A DNA stretch of 64,000 bases from Marinitoga aeolica (GCF_029910535.1 NZ_CP069362.1:62001-126000); one strand, 5' to 3'. Counted from the stretch's first letter, positions 45,579-55,425 are shown. Numbers and translations are program-made. The notes: generated by a model not told the origin, from the sequence alone.

Positions 45579-46745
45579 ATGGAAGATATTTTAAAAACAT
45601 TTGGAATGAACAAACCAGTTATTATTTGGGATGAAGACAAAGAAGTAGAAGCTGATTTTGTATTTCCTGCACAAATGGTAAATAAAGAAATAATTAATTT
45701 TTTTGTTTCAAAAGGGAAAGGATTATTATGTTTAGCAGCGGAAGAAGAATATTTAATAAATAAGGGATTTTTTAAATTGCCAACAAATAATTATGATAAA
45801 TTAAAAACCAATTATTTTATTACTATTGATTACAAAAATACAAAAACTGGTATATCTGCAGAAGAAAGATCTAAAACAATTAAAAGTTTTTCAGATGATT
45901 TAAACATTACTCATTTTAAATATCCAGGGCATGTTCAATTATTAGGAAGTATTGGGATAAATAAGAGAAAAGGACATACAGAAGCATCTGTAGAATTAAT
46001 GAAATTATTAAATTTAAAACCATTTGCAATATTAATTGAAATATTAGATGCAAATGGGAATTCTCATAATTATGATTATATTAAATCTCTTTCTGAAGAA
46101 TTCAAACTACCATTATTAAATATAGAAGATATATATAGTGAAGTCATAAGAAAAAAACTTTTTGTAAAACCCATATCAGAAGCTAAATTACCAACAAGAT
46201 ATGGTGATTTTAAAATAATTGGATTTGAAAACAATCTTGATGGTAAAGAACATTTCGCAATATATAAAGGGTCTCTAAAAAAAGAACCATTATTAGTTAG
46301 AATACATTCTGAATGTGTAACAGGAGATGTATTGTCCTCAAGAAAATGCGATTGTGGAAGTCAATTACATAAAGCAATGAGAAAAATAAATGAAGTAGGT
46401 GATGGACTAATAATTTATTTAAGACAAGAAGGACGGGATATAGGTATTGCAAACAAAATTAAAGCATATGAATTGCAAGATAAAGGTTTAGATACAGTGC
46501 AAGCTAATTTGGAAATTGGAATGCCTGCAGATAATAGAGATTATGCAGTAGCAGCTCAAATTTTAAAATCATTAAATATAAAAAGTATTATTTTAATGAC
46601 AAACAATCCAGATAAAGTAAATCAATTAAGAAAATATGGCATAGAGGTTATAAAGAATGAAGAACATTTAGGTGAAATTACTGAAGAAAATAGATTTTAT
46701 TTAAAGATAAAAAAAGAAAAAATGAATCACAATATTAAAATTTAG
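45579..46745 (+). CDS. ribBA: bifunctional 3,4-DHBP synthase / GTP cyclohydrolase II
   Basis: A 388-residue two-domain enzyme. Residues 1-195: DHBP synthase, with [22 protein letters not shown] and [10 protein letters not shown]. The usual metal-binding R-E-N-E-G-D is here K-E-V-E-A-D (residues 21-26), retaining both Glu and the Asp but otherwise diverged. Residues 200-388: GTP cyclohydrolase II with [21 protein letters not shown] (three zinc Cys) and [20 protein letters not shown]. It makes the two precursors of riboflavin. Both halves look intact. Confidence 0.93.
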   Translation: MEDILKTFGMNKPVIIWDEDKEVEADFVFPAQMVNKEIINFFVSKGKGLLCLAAEEEYLINKGFFKLPTNNYDKLKTNYFITIDYKNTKTGISAEERSKTIKSFSDDLNITHFKYPGHVQLLGSIGINKRKGHTEASVELMKLLNLKPFAILIEILDANGNSHNYDYIKSLSEEFKLPLLNIEDIYSEVIRKKLFVKPISEAKLPTRYGDFKIIGFENNLDGKEHFAIYKGSLKKEPLLVRIHSECVTGDVLSSRKCDCGSQLHKAMRKINEVGDGLIIYLRQEGRDIGIANKIKAYELQDKGLDTVQANLEIGMPADNRDYAVAAQILKSLNIKSIILMTNNPDKVNQLRKYGIEVIKNEEHLGEITEENRFYLKIKKEKMNHNIKI

Positions 46746-46756
46746 GAGGTATTCAT

Positions 46757-47221
46757 ATGAAAGTTATTGAAGGAGTATTTGATGGTAAAGGTTTAAAATT
46801 TGCTATAGTGGTATCAAGATTTAATTCATTCTTTTCAGAAAAATTATTAGAAGGGGCATTAGATGCATTAAAAAGACATAATGTAGAAGAAGAAAATATT
46901 GATGTGTTTAAGGTTCCAGGCGCTTTTGAAATTCCATTTATAACTAAAAAATTAATAAAAAAAGATTATGATGCGATAATAGCATTAGGTGTTGTGATTA
47001 GAGGAGAAACATATCATTTTGAAGTTGTGGCTAATGAGGTTTCAAAAGGAGTTGCACAGATAAATATTGAATCTAATATTCCAGTAACTTTTGGAGTGGT
47101 TACTTCAGAAACATTAGAGCAAAGTATAGATAGATCTGGAGCAAAAGCGGGTAATAAGGGATTTGAAGCAGCAATGGCAGCAATAGAAATGGCTAATTTA
47201 AATAAACAATTGAAGGAATGA
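46757..47221 (+). CDS. ribH: 6,7-dimethyl-8-ribityllumazine synthase
   Basis: A 154-residue protein. [56 protein letters not shown] (catalytic His) and [26 protein letters not shown] are the full set of lumazine synthase motifs. It condenses the RibA- and RibB-derived products. Second gene of the FMN-regulated operon, preceded by AGGAGG. Confidence 0.97.
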   Translation: MKVIEGVFDGKGLKFAIVVSRFNSFFSEKLLEGALDALKRHNVEEENIDVFKVPGAFEIPFITKKLIKKDYDAIIALGVVIRGETYHFEVVANEVSKGVAQINIESNIPVTFGVVTSETLEQSIDRSGAKAGNKGFEAAMAAIEMANLNKQLKE

Positions 47222-47225
47222 TATT

Positions 47226-48287
47226 ATGAATCATGAATATTATATGAAAATAGCAATAAATGAAGCTAAAAAGGGGATTGGTAAGGTTAATCCTAATCCA
47301 TTAGTTGGTGCAGTTATAGTAAAAAATGGAAAAATAATATCAAAAGGTTATCATGAGTATTATGGTGGAAGACATGCTGAGATTGTAGCAATAGAAAATG
47401 CAAAAAATAAGGGAATTGATATAAAAAACTCAACAATGTATGTAACTCTGGAACCATGTTCTCATTATGGTAAAACTCCACCATGTGCTCATAGATTAGT
47501 CAAAGAAGGATTTAAAGAAGTGTATATTGGAATGTTAGACCCAAATCCATTAGTAAATGGTAAAGGTAAAAAAATTTTAGAAGATGCTAGCATAAAGGTA
47601 GAATATGGAATTTTAGAGGATAAAATAAAAGAGTTAAATGAGATTTTTATTACGTATATTAGTAAAAAAAGACCATTTATAGCCCTAAAATTTGCTATGA
47701 CTTTAGATGGATATATAGCAACAAAAGACTATGATTCCAAATGGATATCAAACGAAAAGTCAAGAAAACTTGTTCATAAATTTAGAAATTATTATTCATC
47801 TATTTTAATTGGTGCAAATACATTAATAATAGATAATCCTAAATTAACCTGTCGAATAAAAAATGGAAGAAATCCAATAAGAATAATATTAGATAAGAAT
47901 GGATTATTTGAAAATAAAAATCTGAATATTTTTAACGAAGAGGGGAAAAACATTATTTTTACAGAAAAAAATATCATAGATATACCTAAAAACACAGAAA
48001 TAATAAGAGAAACGGATATTTTTGAAATAATTAATATTTTATATAATAAAGGCATAGATAGTATTCTTGTTGAAGGAGGTGCATCCATTTTATCTCTATT
48101 TTTAGAGTCCAAAATAGTTGATAAAATGCATGTTTTTTACGCTCCAAAAATTCTAGGTAATGGTATATCTCCTTTTAATAATATAACAATTGATAGTATA
48201 AGAAACTCTATAAATTTTAAACCAATAAAAAATATGAAAATAGATGATAATATCTATTGGGAGTTGAAACCGTGTTTACAGGAATAA
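47226..48287 (+). CDS. ribD: bifunctional pyrimidine deaminase/reductase
   Basis: A 353-residue two-domain protein. Residues 1-145: zinc deaminase with GGRHAEIVAIENA and TLEPCSHYGKTPPCAHRL (His, Cys, Cys ligands). Residues 146-353: NADPH reductase with ALKFAMTLDGYIATKDYDSKWIS and ILVEGGASILSLFL. It performs steps two and three of riboflavin synthesis. The end overlaps ribE by 16 bases. Confidence 0.95.
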   Translation: MNHEYYMKIAINEAKKGIGKVNPNPLVGAVIVKNGKIISKGYHEYYGGRHAEIVAIENAKNKGIDIKNSTMYVTLEPCSHYGKTPPCAHRLVKEGFKEVYIGMLDPNPLVNGKGKKILEDASIKVEYGILEDKIKELNEIFITYISKKRPFIALKFAMTLDGYIATKDYDSKWISNEKSRKLVHKFRNYYSSILIGANTLIIDNPKLTCRIKNGRNPIRIILDKNGLFENKNLNIFNEEGKNIIFTEKNIIDIPKNTEIIRETDIFEIINILYNKGIDSILVEGGASILSLFLESKIVDKMHVFYAPKILGNGISPFNNITIDSIRNSINFKPIKNMKIDDNIYWELKPCLQE

Positions 48288-48829
48288 TTCAAAAAGTAGA
48301 AAAAATGAAAATAATAAATAATAAAATTATTATACCTAATGTTTTTGAAAATGTAAATTTAGGTGAAAGTATTGCAATAAATGGAGTTTGTTTAACCGTT
48401 GAAAATATAATAAATAACGAATTATATTTTTCAGTTGGAGAAGAAACATTTAATAAAACTAATTTAAGATATTATAATAATAAATTTGTTAATTTAGAAA
48501 GAGCATTAAAGGTTTCTGATTTTCTTGGAGGACATATAGTATCTGGTCATGTTGATGGAACAATAAAATTCTTAAGTATTATAAAATCACATAATACATA
48601 TTGGATGAAATTTAAGATACCATATGAAAAATGGGCTATTGCCAAAAAAGGTTCCATTTCTTTGAATGGAATAAGTTTAACAATAGCGAAAAAAGACTTA
48701 GATTCCTTTGAAGTACAAGTAATTGATCATACATACAAAAATACAAATCTGCAATATTTAAAAGCAAGCGATTTAGTTAATTATGAAATAGATGTCATAG
48801 CCCGATATATAAAAAATATAAAGGAATAA
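48272..48829 (+). CDS. ribE: riboflavin synthase, alpha chain
   Basis: A 185-residue protein with two lumazine-binding barrels (FTGIIQKVEKM, GESIAINGVCLTVENI, LGGHIVSGHVDGT; then SISLNGISLTIAKK). Start is GTG 48272, because riboflavin synthases begin (M)FTGII; this places the start inside ribD. Last step to riboflavin; the operon order BA-H-D-E is complete. Confidence 0.95.
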   Translation: MFTGIIQKVEKMKIINNKIIIPNVFENVNLGESIAINGVCLTVENIINNELYFSVGEETFNKTNLRYYNNKFVNLERALKVSDFLGGHIVSGHVDGTIKFLSIIKSHNTYWMKFKIPYEKWAIAKKGSISLNGISLTIAKKDLDSFEVQVIDHTYKNTNLQYLKASDLVNYEIDVIARYIKNIKE

Positions 48830-48852
48830 GGCTTTGAGCCTTATTCCTTTAT
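48818..48852. terminator. bidirectional terminator between ribE and GH130 gene
   Basis: A perfect 15-bp stem (ATAAAGGAATAAGGC, loop TTTGA, complement) formed by the last codons of both convergent genes. Confidence 0.85.
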
Positions 48853-49734
48853 CCATTTATATACTTCTTCTTTAGAAATAGTAGCTAAAGCAATATAATT
48901 ATCTGCTGCACCATAATAAATATAATATTGATCTTTATATTCAACCATTGCATCAGAAAATACTACCATTGGCACTCCACCAAATTTTTCCCATGGTTCT
49001 TCTGGCTCTAATACAGGTTTTTCAGTTCTTTTTAAAACTTTAGTCGGATCATCTAAATCCAATAACATAAACCCAAGTCTATATGTGAATCTGGGGCCAT
49101 TTTGAACTCCATGATAAAGTAATAACCATCCGTATTCTGTTTTTATTGGTGGCCCAGCAATACCTATTTTCACATCATCCCAATATCCTTCTCTCGGTTT
49201 AGCTATACTTATATAATCTCCCCAATGAATCATATCATCAGAAAAAGCTAACCATATATCTGGTTCCAATCTATGAAACATAACATATTTACCATTTATT
49301 TTTTCTGGTAAAATTGCGGCATCTTTATTTGGAGATTCTGGTAAAACTATTCCATGCCTTTCCCAGGTAAAGAAATTTGTTGTAGATGCCATAGCAACAC
49401 TGATATTAGTTGGAGAATATGCTGTATAACACATATAGTATTTCCCATCAATATATGTAAGTCTTGGGTCTTCTACTCCATACATTTCTGTTATATCTTC
49501 TGGTTCAAACACAGGATTTTCCATCCTATTAAAATGAATTCCATCAGTACTTACAGCATATCCTATTCTTGAAACCATATCTTCACCTTGAGCTCTGTAT
49601 AACATATGGAATAGCTCTCCGTCATATACTACTGCTGGATTAAAAACAAATCTTGATTCCCATAAATGATTTGGATTAGGAGAAAATAATGGGTTCAAAG
49701 GATGCCTTTTTAATTTTAATTCCAATTTTAACAC
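48841..49734 (-). CDS. GH130 beta-mannoside phosphorylase-type enzyme
   Basis: A 297-residue five-bladed propeller enzyme of family GH130. WESRFVFNPAVVYDGELFHMLYRAQGED, MYGVEDPRLTYIDGKYYM (the GVEDPR Asp is the predicted general acid), KDAAILPEKINGKYVMFHRL and KIGIAGPPI are present. Members phosphorolyse beta-mannosides to mannose 1-phosphate; the short length is closer to the beta-1,2-mannoside enzymes than to the about 390-residue mannosylglucose phosphorylases. The linkage is not proven. No signal peptide, so it acts on imported sugar. Last gene of the LacI-2 operon. Confidence 0.85.
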   Translation of the reverse strand: MLKLELKLKRHPLNPLFSPNPNHLWESRFVFNPAVVYDGELFHMLYRAQGEDMVSRIGYAVSTDGIHFNRMENPVFEPEDITEMYGVEDPRLTYIDGKYYMCYTAYSPTNISVAMASTTNFFTWERHGIVLPESPNKDAAILPEKINGKYVMFHRLEPDIWLAFSDDMIHWGDYISIAKPREGYWDDVKIGIAGPPIKTEYGWLLLYHGVQNGPRFTYRLGFMLLDLDDPTKVLKRTEKPVLEPEEPWEKFGGVPMVVFSDAMVEYKDQYYIYYGAADNYIALATISKEEVYKWIKE

Positions 49735-49735
49735 C

Positions 49736-50554
49736 TCACTTTAATGTAATAGAAATTCCCTGTAAGAAATATTTTCTGAATACTAAAAACAAAATAACCA
49801 TAGGTATCGTCTGAATGACTGAACCAGCTAATATTGGTCCAATATAAGCACCATATTCATGATTAAAACTTGCTAATAATACTGACAATGGCATTTTATT
49901 ATAATCCTTCATTACAATCAATGGCCACATAAAATTATCCCATATTCCTATGAAAGTAAATAAAGAAACTATAGAAATAGCTGACTTATTTAAAGGTATC
50001 ATTATTTTAAAAATTATCCATAAATCTGTTGCTCCATCCATTTTTGCAGCTTCTATATAATCATTAGGAGTGCTTTTATAACTTTGTGTTATCATAAAAA
50101 TCCCCCAACCACTCATTATACTTGGTAAAATTAGAGCAGAATATGTATTTAATAAACCAAGGTTTCTTATTAAAATATAAAGTGGAATAGTAAACATAAA
50201 ACCTGGAAAAACCATTTGAAATATTAAAAAATTAAAAATTTTATTTCTTCCTTTAAACCTCAACTTGGCTAAAGCATATGATATTATAGATGAGGTTAAA
50301 ATAACTGACCCGGTTACCGTTATAGAAATAAACAAACTATTTAAAAATGCCCTTATAAATGGTCTTTGCATTTTTTCAGCGCTTTCAAGAATAAATTTAA
50401 AGTGTTCTAATGTAAAATGTGTAGGCCAAAATCTTGTATATATTTCATTTGATGGCTTTAAAGAAGCCATCAATAACCATATATATGGATATAACCATAA
50501 TAATGCTAACCCAAACATAATAATGTGGAAAATAATACTGTTTATTTTTTTCAT
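49736..50554 (-). CDS. ABC sugar transporter permease, MalG-type (GH130 operon)
   Basis: 272 residues with six helices and the EAA loop YIEAAKMDGATDLWIIFKIMIPL. The start chosen, ATG 50554, overlaps the stop of the first permease as ATGA and directly precedes the first helix. A longer in-frame start at 50596 would lie within the previous gene. Confidence 0.88.
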   Translation of the reverse strand: MKKINSIIFHIIMFGLALLWLYPYIWLLMASLKPSNEIYTRFWPTHFTLEHFKFILESAEKMQRPFIRAFLNSLFISITVTGSVILTSSIISYALAKLRFKGRNKIFNFLIFQMVFPGFMFTIPLYILIRNLGLLNTYSALILPSIMSGWGIFMITQSYKSTPNDYIEAAKMDGATDLWIIFKIMIPLNKSAISIVSLFTFIGIWDNFMWPLIVMKDYNKMPLSVLLASFNHEYGAYIGPILAGSVIQTIPMVILFLVFRKYFLQGISITLK

Positions 50555-51429
50555 ACTATTTCCACTTCTCTTTCCAATAATTTTCGTGTTATCCATATAA
50601 TTCCAAAGCTAAAGATTGCTGTAAAAATAGACATTGTTGCTGCATAAGTTGGATCTAACTTCTGAAATGCAGATGTATACATTACCATCATTGGCATTAA
50701 TGTACTTCTCATAGGCCCTCCACCTGTTATCATATATGGTTCTGTAAATATACCAAAAGATAATGAAATTGCAAATACAAGAACCATAACTATAGATGGA
50801 TTTAAAAGAGGTAATGTTATTTTAAAAAATTTTACATATTTATTTGCACCATCAAGTTCTGCAGCTTCATATATACTTTTAGGAATGCTTATTATTCCTG
50901 CATATAAAATTAAACCATAATACCCTATAAATTTCCATACAACAATTAGTGAAATAGAAAACATTGCAAGTTGAGGACTTGTAAACCATGGAATTGTAGT
51001 GTTAAATAACCTATAAACAAGTTGATTTAATGGGCCATTTTCCGCAAATAATTTTGAAAACATTATAGAATATGCCACTCCAGATGAAACATTTGCAACC
51101 AAAAAAGACAATGCTACAAATGTCTTACCATATTTTAATTTACTTAGTGCTAAAGCAAACAATAATGAAAATATTAACACAATTGGTATGTAATACGTTA
51201 AGAAATTCAATACATTAAAAAAGGATTTCCAGAATATTGGATCATATAATATTCTTAAAAAGTTCCGAAATCCTGCAAAGCGCGGGGTTCCAACATATCT
51301 CCACCTAGAAAATGCCAAAATTACGAGCCATATAAATGGGTATCCCCAGAATATAGCTGCATAAACCAAATACGTGGAAGATATAAGAAGCCCTTTTCGG
51401 GCTTCCCTCTTTCTCATTTTTGTAACCAT
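50551..51429 (-). CDS. ABC sugar transporter permease, MalF-type (GH130 operon)
   Basis: A 292-residue permease with six helices. The EAA loop reads YEAAELDGANKYVKFFKITLPLL. Start ATG 51429 follows GGTGATTGT, four bases after the binding-protein stop. The first codons contain a GC-rich hairpin (51387-51405). Confidence 0.88.
   Translation of the reverse strand: MVTKMRKREARKGLLISSTYLVYAAIFWGYPFIWLVILAFSRWRYVGTPRFAGFRNFLRILYDPIFWKSFFNVLNFLTYYIPIVLIFSLLFALALSKLKYGKTFVALSFLVANVSSGVAYSIMFSKLFAENGPLNQLVYRLFNTTIPWFTSPQLAMFSISLIVVWKFIGYYGLILYAGIISIPKSIYEAAELDGANKYVKFFKITLPLLNPSIVMVLVFAISLSFGIFTEPYMITGGGPMRSTLMPMMVMYTSAFQKLDPTYAATMSIFTAIFSFGIIWITRKLLEREVEIV
51387..51405 (-). other. GC-rich hairpin within the first permease codons
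   Basis: On the minus strand GAAGCCC, loop GAAAA, GGGCTTC, then TTATAT: a 7-bp stem about 25-45 bases after the permease ATG. It stands at the same operon position as the hairpins in the other three sugar-transporter operons but inside coding sequence. Confidence 0.55.
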
Positions 51430-51433
51430 ACAA

Positions 51434-52684
51434 TCACCATATTATTCTATTAATCTTTTTTATAGAATTTTTTACTGCAGTTTCTGCATCTGCTTTACCA
51501 TACATAATAGGTTCTATTAAACTAACTGTCATTTCATCCTGAACATCAACAGTTTTTGATATCAATGCTGGTGGAACGGCATATCCTACGTACTTAGCAT
51601 ATTGAGCTGCCAAAGGATTATTCTTAAAGAATTCCTTAAATAAATCATTTGTAAGAAGATCTGATCTTGCAGGTGGCATTTTTGTCATTTCTAACCATAA
51701 TTTATCATTTTCCGGGTTAGAAAATACCCATTTAACAAAATCCCATGCTTCTTTTTGATGCTTTGAAGTCTTAAATATAACCAATCCTTTTGTATCAGCA
51801 AATGTATAAATTGGTTTATTTTCTGGATAATTATCTGGAACTATTGGTGGAGTAATTTCTATATTTTTTAAAACTTTTGGGAATTGTTTTTCTGCATAGG
51901 GTATTTCCCATGGACCTTTTAAACTTCCTAATATTACTCCATTATACAATGGTGCATTTCCTAAATCTACAGCAGTCCATCCGTTTTTAAACATTGTTTC
52001 AAAAAATTTTGCAACTTTAATTCCAGCATCATTATTGTATATGGCTCTATATTTTTTCAAATCAATATATGGTTTTCCTTCACTGGCAGCATAATAATAT
52101 GTTATATAATCAAACCATCTATCCCACCAGTTTCTACCTGCAACAACTCTCATTGTATATTTTTCTTTAGGTACAACAAATTGTTTTGAAAGTTCATAAA
52201 CATCAGAATATGTTCTTGGTGGTTTTTTCCATCCATATTTTTCTAAAATATCTTTTCTCCACCACATTAATATCGGATTCGAATAAATTGGTAATACATA
52301 AGATTTACCCATAAAATTCCAACCTTTAATAATACTATCCATTTTTCTTGCTGCAATTAAATCATTAAATCCTGGTAATTTATTTAACTCAACCAACTGA
52401 TCCAACTCAATTAGCTGGGCAGCAAAACCAGAAAAAATATTAGTACAAATATCAGGTGTTCTTCCAGATGCTATTGCACTCAATATTGCTTCCTCAGAAC
52501 TTCCAGCAGCTGGAATTGTTGTCCATTCGATATCTATATCTGGATGTTGTTGTTCATACTCAGCAACCAATTTTTTCCAGTATGCTTCTTGATTAGGATT
52601 TGGCGCTGTCCAAAATACTATCTTTGTTTTTGCAAATGAAAAAACAAACATTATTACAAACAAAAAAACGAGTAACTTTTTCAT
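51434..52684 (-). CDS. ABC sugar transporter, substrate-binding protein (GH130 operon)
   Basis: A 416-residue family-1 binding protein with a signal peptide (MKKLLVFLFVIMFVFSFAKT). KIVFWTAPNPNQEAYWKKLV, EEAILSAIASGRTPDICTN, GSLKGPWEIPYA and LWLEMTKMPPARSDL are typical. Start is ATG 52684 after AAAGGGGG, three bases after the LacI-2 stop. Likely ligand: a beta-mannoside oligosaccharide, from the GH130 gene. Confidence 0.88.
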   Translation of the reverse strand: MKKLLVFLFVIMFVFSFAKTKIVFWTAPNPNQEAYWKKLVAEYEQQHPDIDIEWTTIPAAGSSEEAILSAIASGRTPDICTNIFSGFAAQLIELDQLVELNKLPGFNDLIAARKMDSIIKGWNFMGKSYVLPIYSNPILMWWRKDILEKYGWKKPPRTYSDVYELSKQFVVPKEKYTMRVVAGRNWWDRWFDYITYYYAASEGKPYIDLKKYRAIYNNDAGIKVAKFFETMFKNGWTAVDLGNAPLYNGVILGSLKGPWEIPYAEKQFPKVLKNIEITPPIVPDNYPENKPIYTFADTKGLVIFKTSKHQKEAWDFVKWVFSNPENDKLWLEMTKMPPARSDLLTNDLFKEFFKNNPLAAQYAKYVGYAVPPALISKTVDVQDEMTVSLIEPIMYGKADAETAVKNSIKKINRIIW

Positions 52685-52686
52685 TT

Positions 52687-53676
52687 TCAAACCCCCTTTG
52701 TGGATTTTCTTTCAATAAACTCTGTAAATAATGAAGTAACATAAGGATGTAAATTTTTCCCATTAATTAATTCTATTACTCTTTCAAGAGCAACATTTCC
52801 CATTTCATACTTAAAAACTTTGACAGTCGACAATGACGGTTCTGTAGAAGCTGAAAACACAATATCATCAAATCCTATTATTTGTACATTTTCTGGAACT
52901 TTAACATTTTTTGATTTAAGAGCATTTAACACCATAATAGCAATAGGATCATTTGATGTAAATACTACCTCTGGCTTCTTAGCTAAAATCAAATCTATAA
53001 TATAATTTATAGATTCCTGAGTTTCTGCAACTTCATAAGTTATAGGTAATAAATTATTTTGTTTCATAGCTAATTCATAACCTTCAAATCTTCTTCTAAA
53101 TCCATAAAATTCTAATGGACCATGTATATGAATAATCCTTTTATAATTTCTTTTTATCATTTTATCAACTACATAATATGCACCGTCAAATCCATTTGAT
53201 ATAATAGCATTTATCTTTTTTCCAACAATATAATTATCAACAAGAACTTTATGAATATTACAATTTAAAATATAATCTGGTATTTTATCAGATCCTAAAA
53301 CTAATATTCCATCACACTCTTTCTTCTTATTAATAAATTCTTCAAAAGTCATTAATATAATTTCTGCTTTGTTTTCATTTGCACCATCATATATACCTTT
53401 TAATACAGTAGAATAAAAATCCATCTCTCCATATTCATTTCTTTTTTTCTCAAGAATATTTTTTATTCTGCTGCTAATTAAAACTCCTATTTTAAAACCA
53501 TATTTTACCTTGGCAAGATGTTTAGCCTGACTTGAAGGTTTATAGTTTAACTCTTCTATTGCTTTTAAAACTTTTATTTTTGTTTTTTCTGAATATTTAC
53601 CTTTATTATTTAATACCCTTGAAACAGTAGCTATTGAAACATTAGCTAATTTAGCAACATCTTCTATATTTGCCAT
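52687..53676 (-). CDS. LacI family transcriptional regulator (GH130 region)
   Basis: A 329-residue regulator. HTH: NIEDVAKLANVSIATVSRVLNN, hinge YKPSSQAKHLA, then a sugar-sensor domain ending in TEFIERKSTKG. Start is ATG 53676 (AGGAG eight bases upstream). It heads the leftward transport operon. TGTAAGCGCTTAACCT lies 15 bases before its start, and an identical site stands before the divergent secreted-protein genes, so it probably controls both directions. Confidence 0.9.
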   Translation of the reverse strand: MANIEDVAKLANVSIATVSRVLNNKGKYSEKTKIKVLKAIEELNYKPSSQAKHLAKVKYGFKIGVLISSRIKNILEKKRNEYGEMDFYSTVLKGIYDGANENKAEIILMTFEEFINKKKECDGILVLGSDKIPDYILNCNIHKVLVDNYIVGKKINAIISNGFDGAYYVVDKMIKRNYKRIIHIHGPLEFYGFRRRFEGYELAMKQNNLLPITYEVAETQESINYIIDLILAKKPEVVFTSNDPIAIMVLNALKSKNVKVPENVQIIGFDDIVFSASTEPSLSTVKVFKYEMGNVALERVIELINGKNLHPYVTSLFTEFIERKSTKGV

Positions 53677-54018
53677 AAAATCACTCCTCATGTAAGCGCT
53701 TAACCTGATTAAATCATATCATATAATCCAACAATATAAAAAAGGAATAAATTCTAACTACATTACATTATGTGAGATTAATAGCAATTATAAATAATTA
53801 GCATTATTTTTCTTAAAAAATCATTGCTAAAAAACAAGAAAAATTTTTTTATTATTAATCAAAAAGTAATAAAAATAGGACATAATAGTCGTTATTTATA
53901 AATATCCTATCATAAAAAGCTGTAATTAATAAATTTCAAACTTTGAATATATATTTTTATGTTATATAATGAAATTTGTAAGCGCTTAACCTAATTTTAT
54001 TAAAGGGGGTATATTTAT
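53677..54018. promoter_or_regulatory. divergent regulatory region with two identical LacI operators
   Basis: A 342-base gene-free stretch. The 16-mer TGTAAGCGCTTAACCT (palindromic core TAAGCGCTTA) occurs at 53691-53706 and 53977-53992 in the same orientation. The right copy follows a promoter: TTTGAA 53942-53947, 17-base spacer, TATAAT 53965-53970. The left copy lies in the leader of the LacI-2 gene. The approximately 270 bases between are A/T-rich, and no open frame of note was seen there. Confidence 0.8.
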
Positions 54019-55368
54019 ATGAAAAAAGGTATTTTAGTAATTTTTTTGATCTTATTAACTATTTTTGCATTAGCAGAAGAAAAGGTTATAGAAGTAAAAA
54101 CTAATCAAATGACGTGGATGGATGTGCCTTACTCTATTTCTTTCTCAAAAATTCTTGACATTGTAGGTGAAGATTTTGAAGCAAATTGGTATTCAATAAG
54201 GGTATTAGACGAAAATGGGAATTTCTTACCTTACCAAATTGATGATATGGATGGGAATCACAGAATTTCCTCATCAGATGTATTACTATTTACATTTAAA
54301 AAATATGCAAAAATAGTTATCTCTGATGACTCAAGCATGGATCTAATGTCTTTTGATCCGTATTTTACAGTTAAAAAGGAAAATGACGAATATTTAATTA
54401 ACTCAAAAGATTTTGATGTAAAAATTAATAAATATGGATTAGCTAATTTTGTAAGGTACAAAGATATTAAAGGGACAATATATAACGAATTAGGTACAGC
54501 CAGAATTGCAGGATGGTCAGGAAGCACATTTTATGTAAATGGAAAATTAGGAAAACACGTTGAAATGACATCTTCTGGTTTAACAATAGATAATGTTCGT
54601 GTTTTAAAAGCAGGTCCAATTGCTGTAACAGTTGTTTCTGATTTATACTCAAAATTATTACCTGGTTTAAATCAACATATAGTTACACATATATTCAAAA
54701 CCGGAGACGTATTAGTTGAAAATACATTCACATTTACTAATTATGTAGATATTATGAAATTGCAGGTAATGGCTACAGCACCTATCACAAGTATTGATGA
54801 TAATGCTCTTCATATTTTACCTATGTTTAGAAGAATGGTTTGGGCAGAACAAATTAATGGTACTCCTCTTGATTATTGGACTCAAAGAAATGCTGTTAAA
54901 TACGTTAATGGAAAACCATATATAGAATTTTCTGCTATTGATTCTATGAAACCATTATGGTGGGGGGCTACCTATGCATTTGTTTCTGAAGAAAACTGGA
55001 GAGCAAACTTTTCTCCAAAATATGGCTTAGGTGCAGCTGAAATATTACCAGAAAAACCTATTGTTTATTCTGATTTAAAAGATTTTGTATTTCATGATTT
55101 CTGGTTCTATGAAAGTAGAGAATTTAGAGATGGTATATTTAGATGGTTACCAGGAGAAATGGATAATTATGAAGCAACAAAAGGTGTTTTCCCACCTTAT
55201 TCTGAAGAAAATGTAGGAAAATATTGGATGGCTAAATTCAAAGCTGGTGATGTAGTAAAATATAATAGATATTATTCAATTTTTCAATCAAGGGATACCA
55301 ATGAAGCAATAGATTTCTTAGAAAAAAGAACTGCTGAAATTCAAGGAGTGCATATTATAGAAGAATGA
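54019..55368 (+). CDS. exported protein with EF-hand-like loop, probable polysaccharide-active, unknown
   Basis: A 449-residue protein with a signal peptide (MKKGILVIFLILLTIFALAE). Near residue 75, after YQIDD, the loop DMDGNHRISSSD matches the 12-residue calcium-binding pattern DxDxNxxIxxxD. The central part is a beta-sandwich (residues about 130-300), with aromatic-rich blocks later (PLWWGATYAFVSEENW, FHDFWFYESREFRDGIF). No catalytic family recognised. Operator and promoter place it under LacI-2; a polysaccharide-binding or lyase/esterase-like role is inference. A terminator hairpin follows. Confidence 0.65.
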   Translation: MKKGILVIFLILLTIFALAEEKVIEVKTNQMTWMDVPYSISFSKILDIVGEDFEANWYSIRVLDENGNFLPYQIDDMDGNHRISSSDVLLFTFKKYAKIVISDDSSMDLMSFDPYFTVKKENDEYLINSKDFDVKINKYGLANFVRYKDIKGTIYNELGTARIAGWSGSTFYVNGKLGKHVEMTSSGLTIDNVRVLKAGPIAVTVVSDLYSKLLPGLNQHIVTHIFKTGDVLVENTFTFTNYVDIMKLQVMATAPITSIDDNALHILPMFRRMVWAEQINGTPLDYWTQRNAVKYVNGKPYIEFSAIDSMKPLWWGATYAFVSEENWRANFSPKYGLGAAEILPEKPIVYSDLKDFVFHDFWFYESREFRDGIFRWLPGEMDNYEATKGVFPPYSEENVGKYWMAKFKAGDVVKYNRYYSIFQSRDTNEAIDFLEKRTAEIQGVHIIEE

Positions 55369-55387
55369 TTAAAAGGATATTAAATAG

Positions 55388-55414
55388 AGGGCACATTTAA
55401 ATGTGCCCTTTTTT
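55388..55414 (+). terminator. intra-operon terminator hairpin
   Basis: A perfect palindrome (AGGGCACATTT and complement, 55388-55409) followed by T5, eleven bases before the ribosome site (GGAGGG) of the next gene. Probably lowers expression of the downstream gene relative to the upstream one. Confidence 0.8.
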
Positions 55415-55425
55415 GGAGGGATATA

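Noticed and set aside
53707-53960. AT-rich inverted repeats and a possible small RNA between the two LacI-2 operators
   Set aside because: Weak A/T-only pairings (for example around 53850-53880) are expected by chance in this composition; no promoter-terminator pair frames a transcript.
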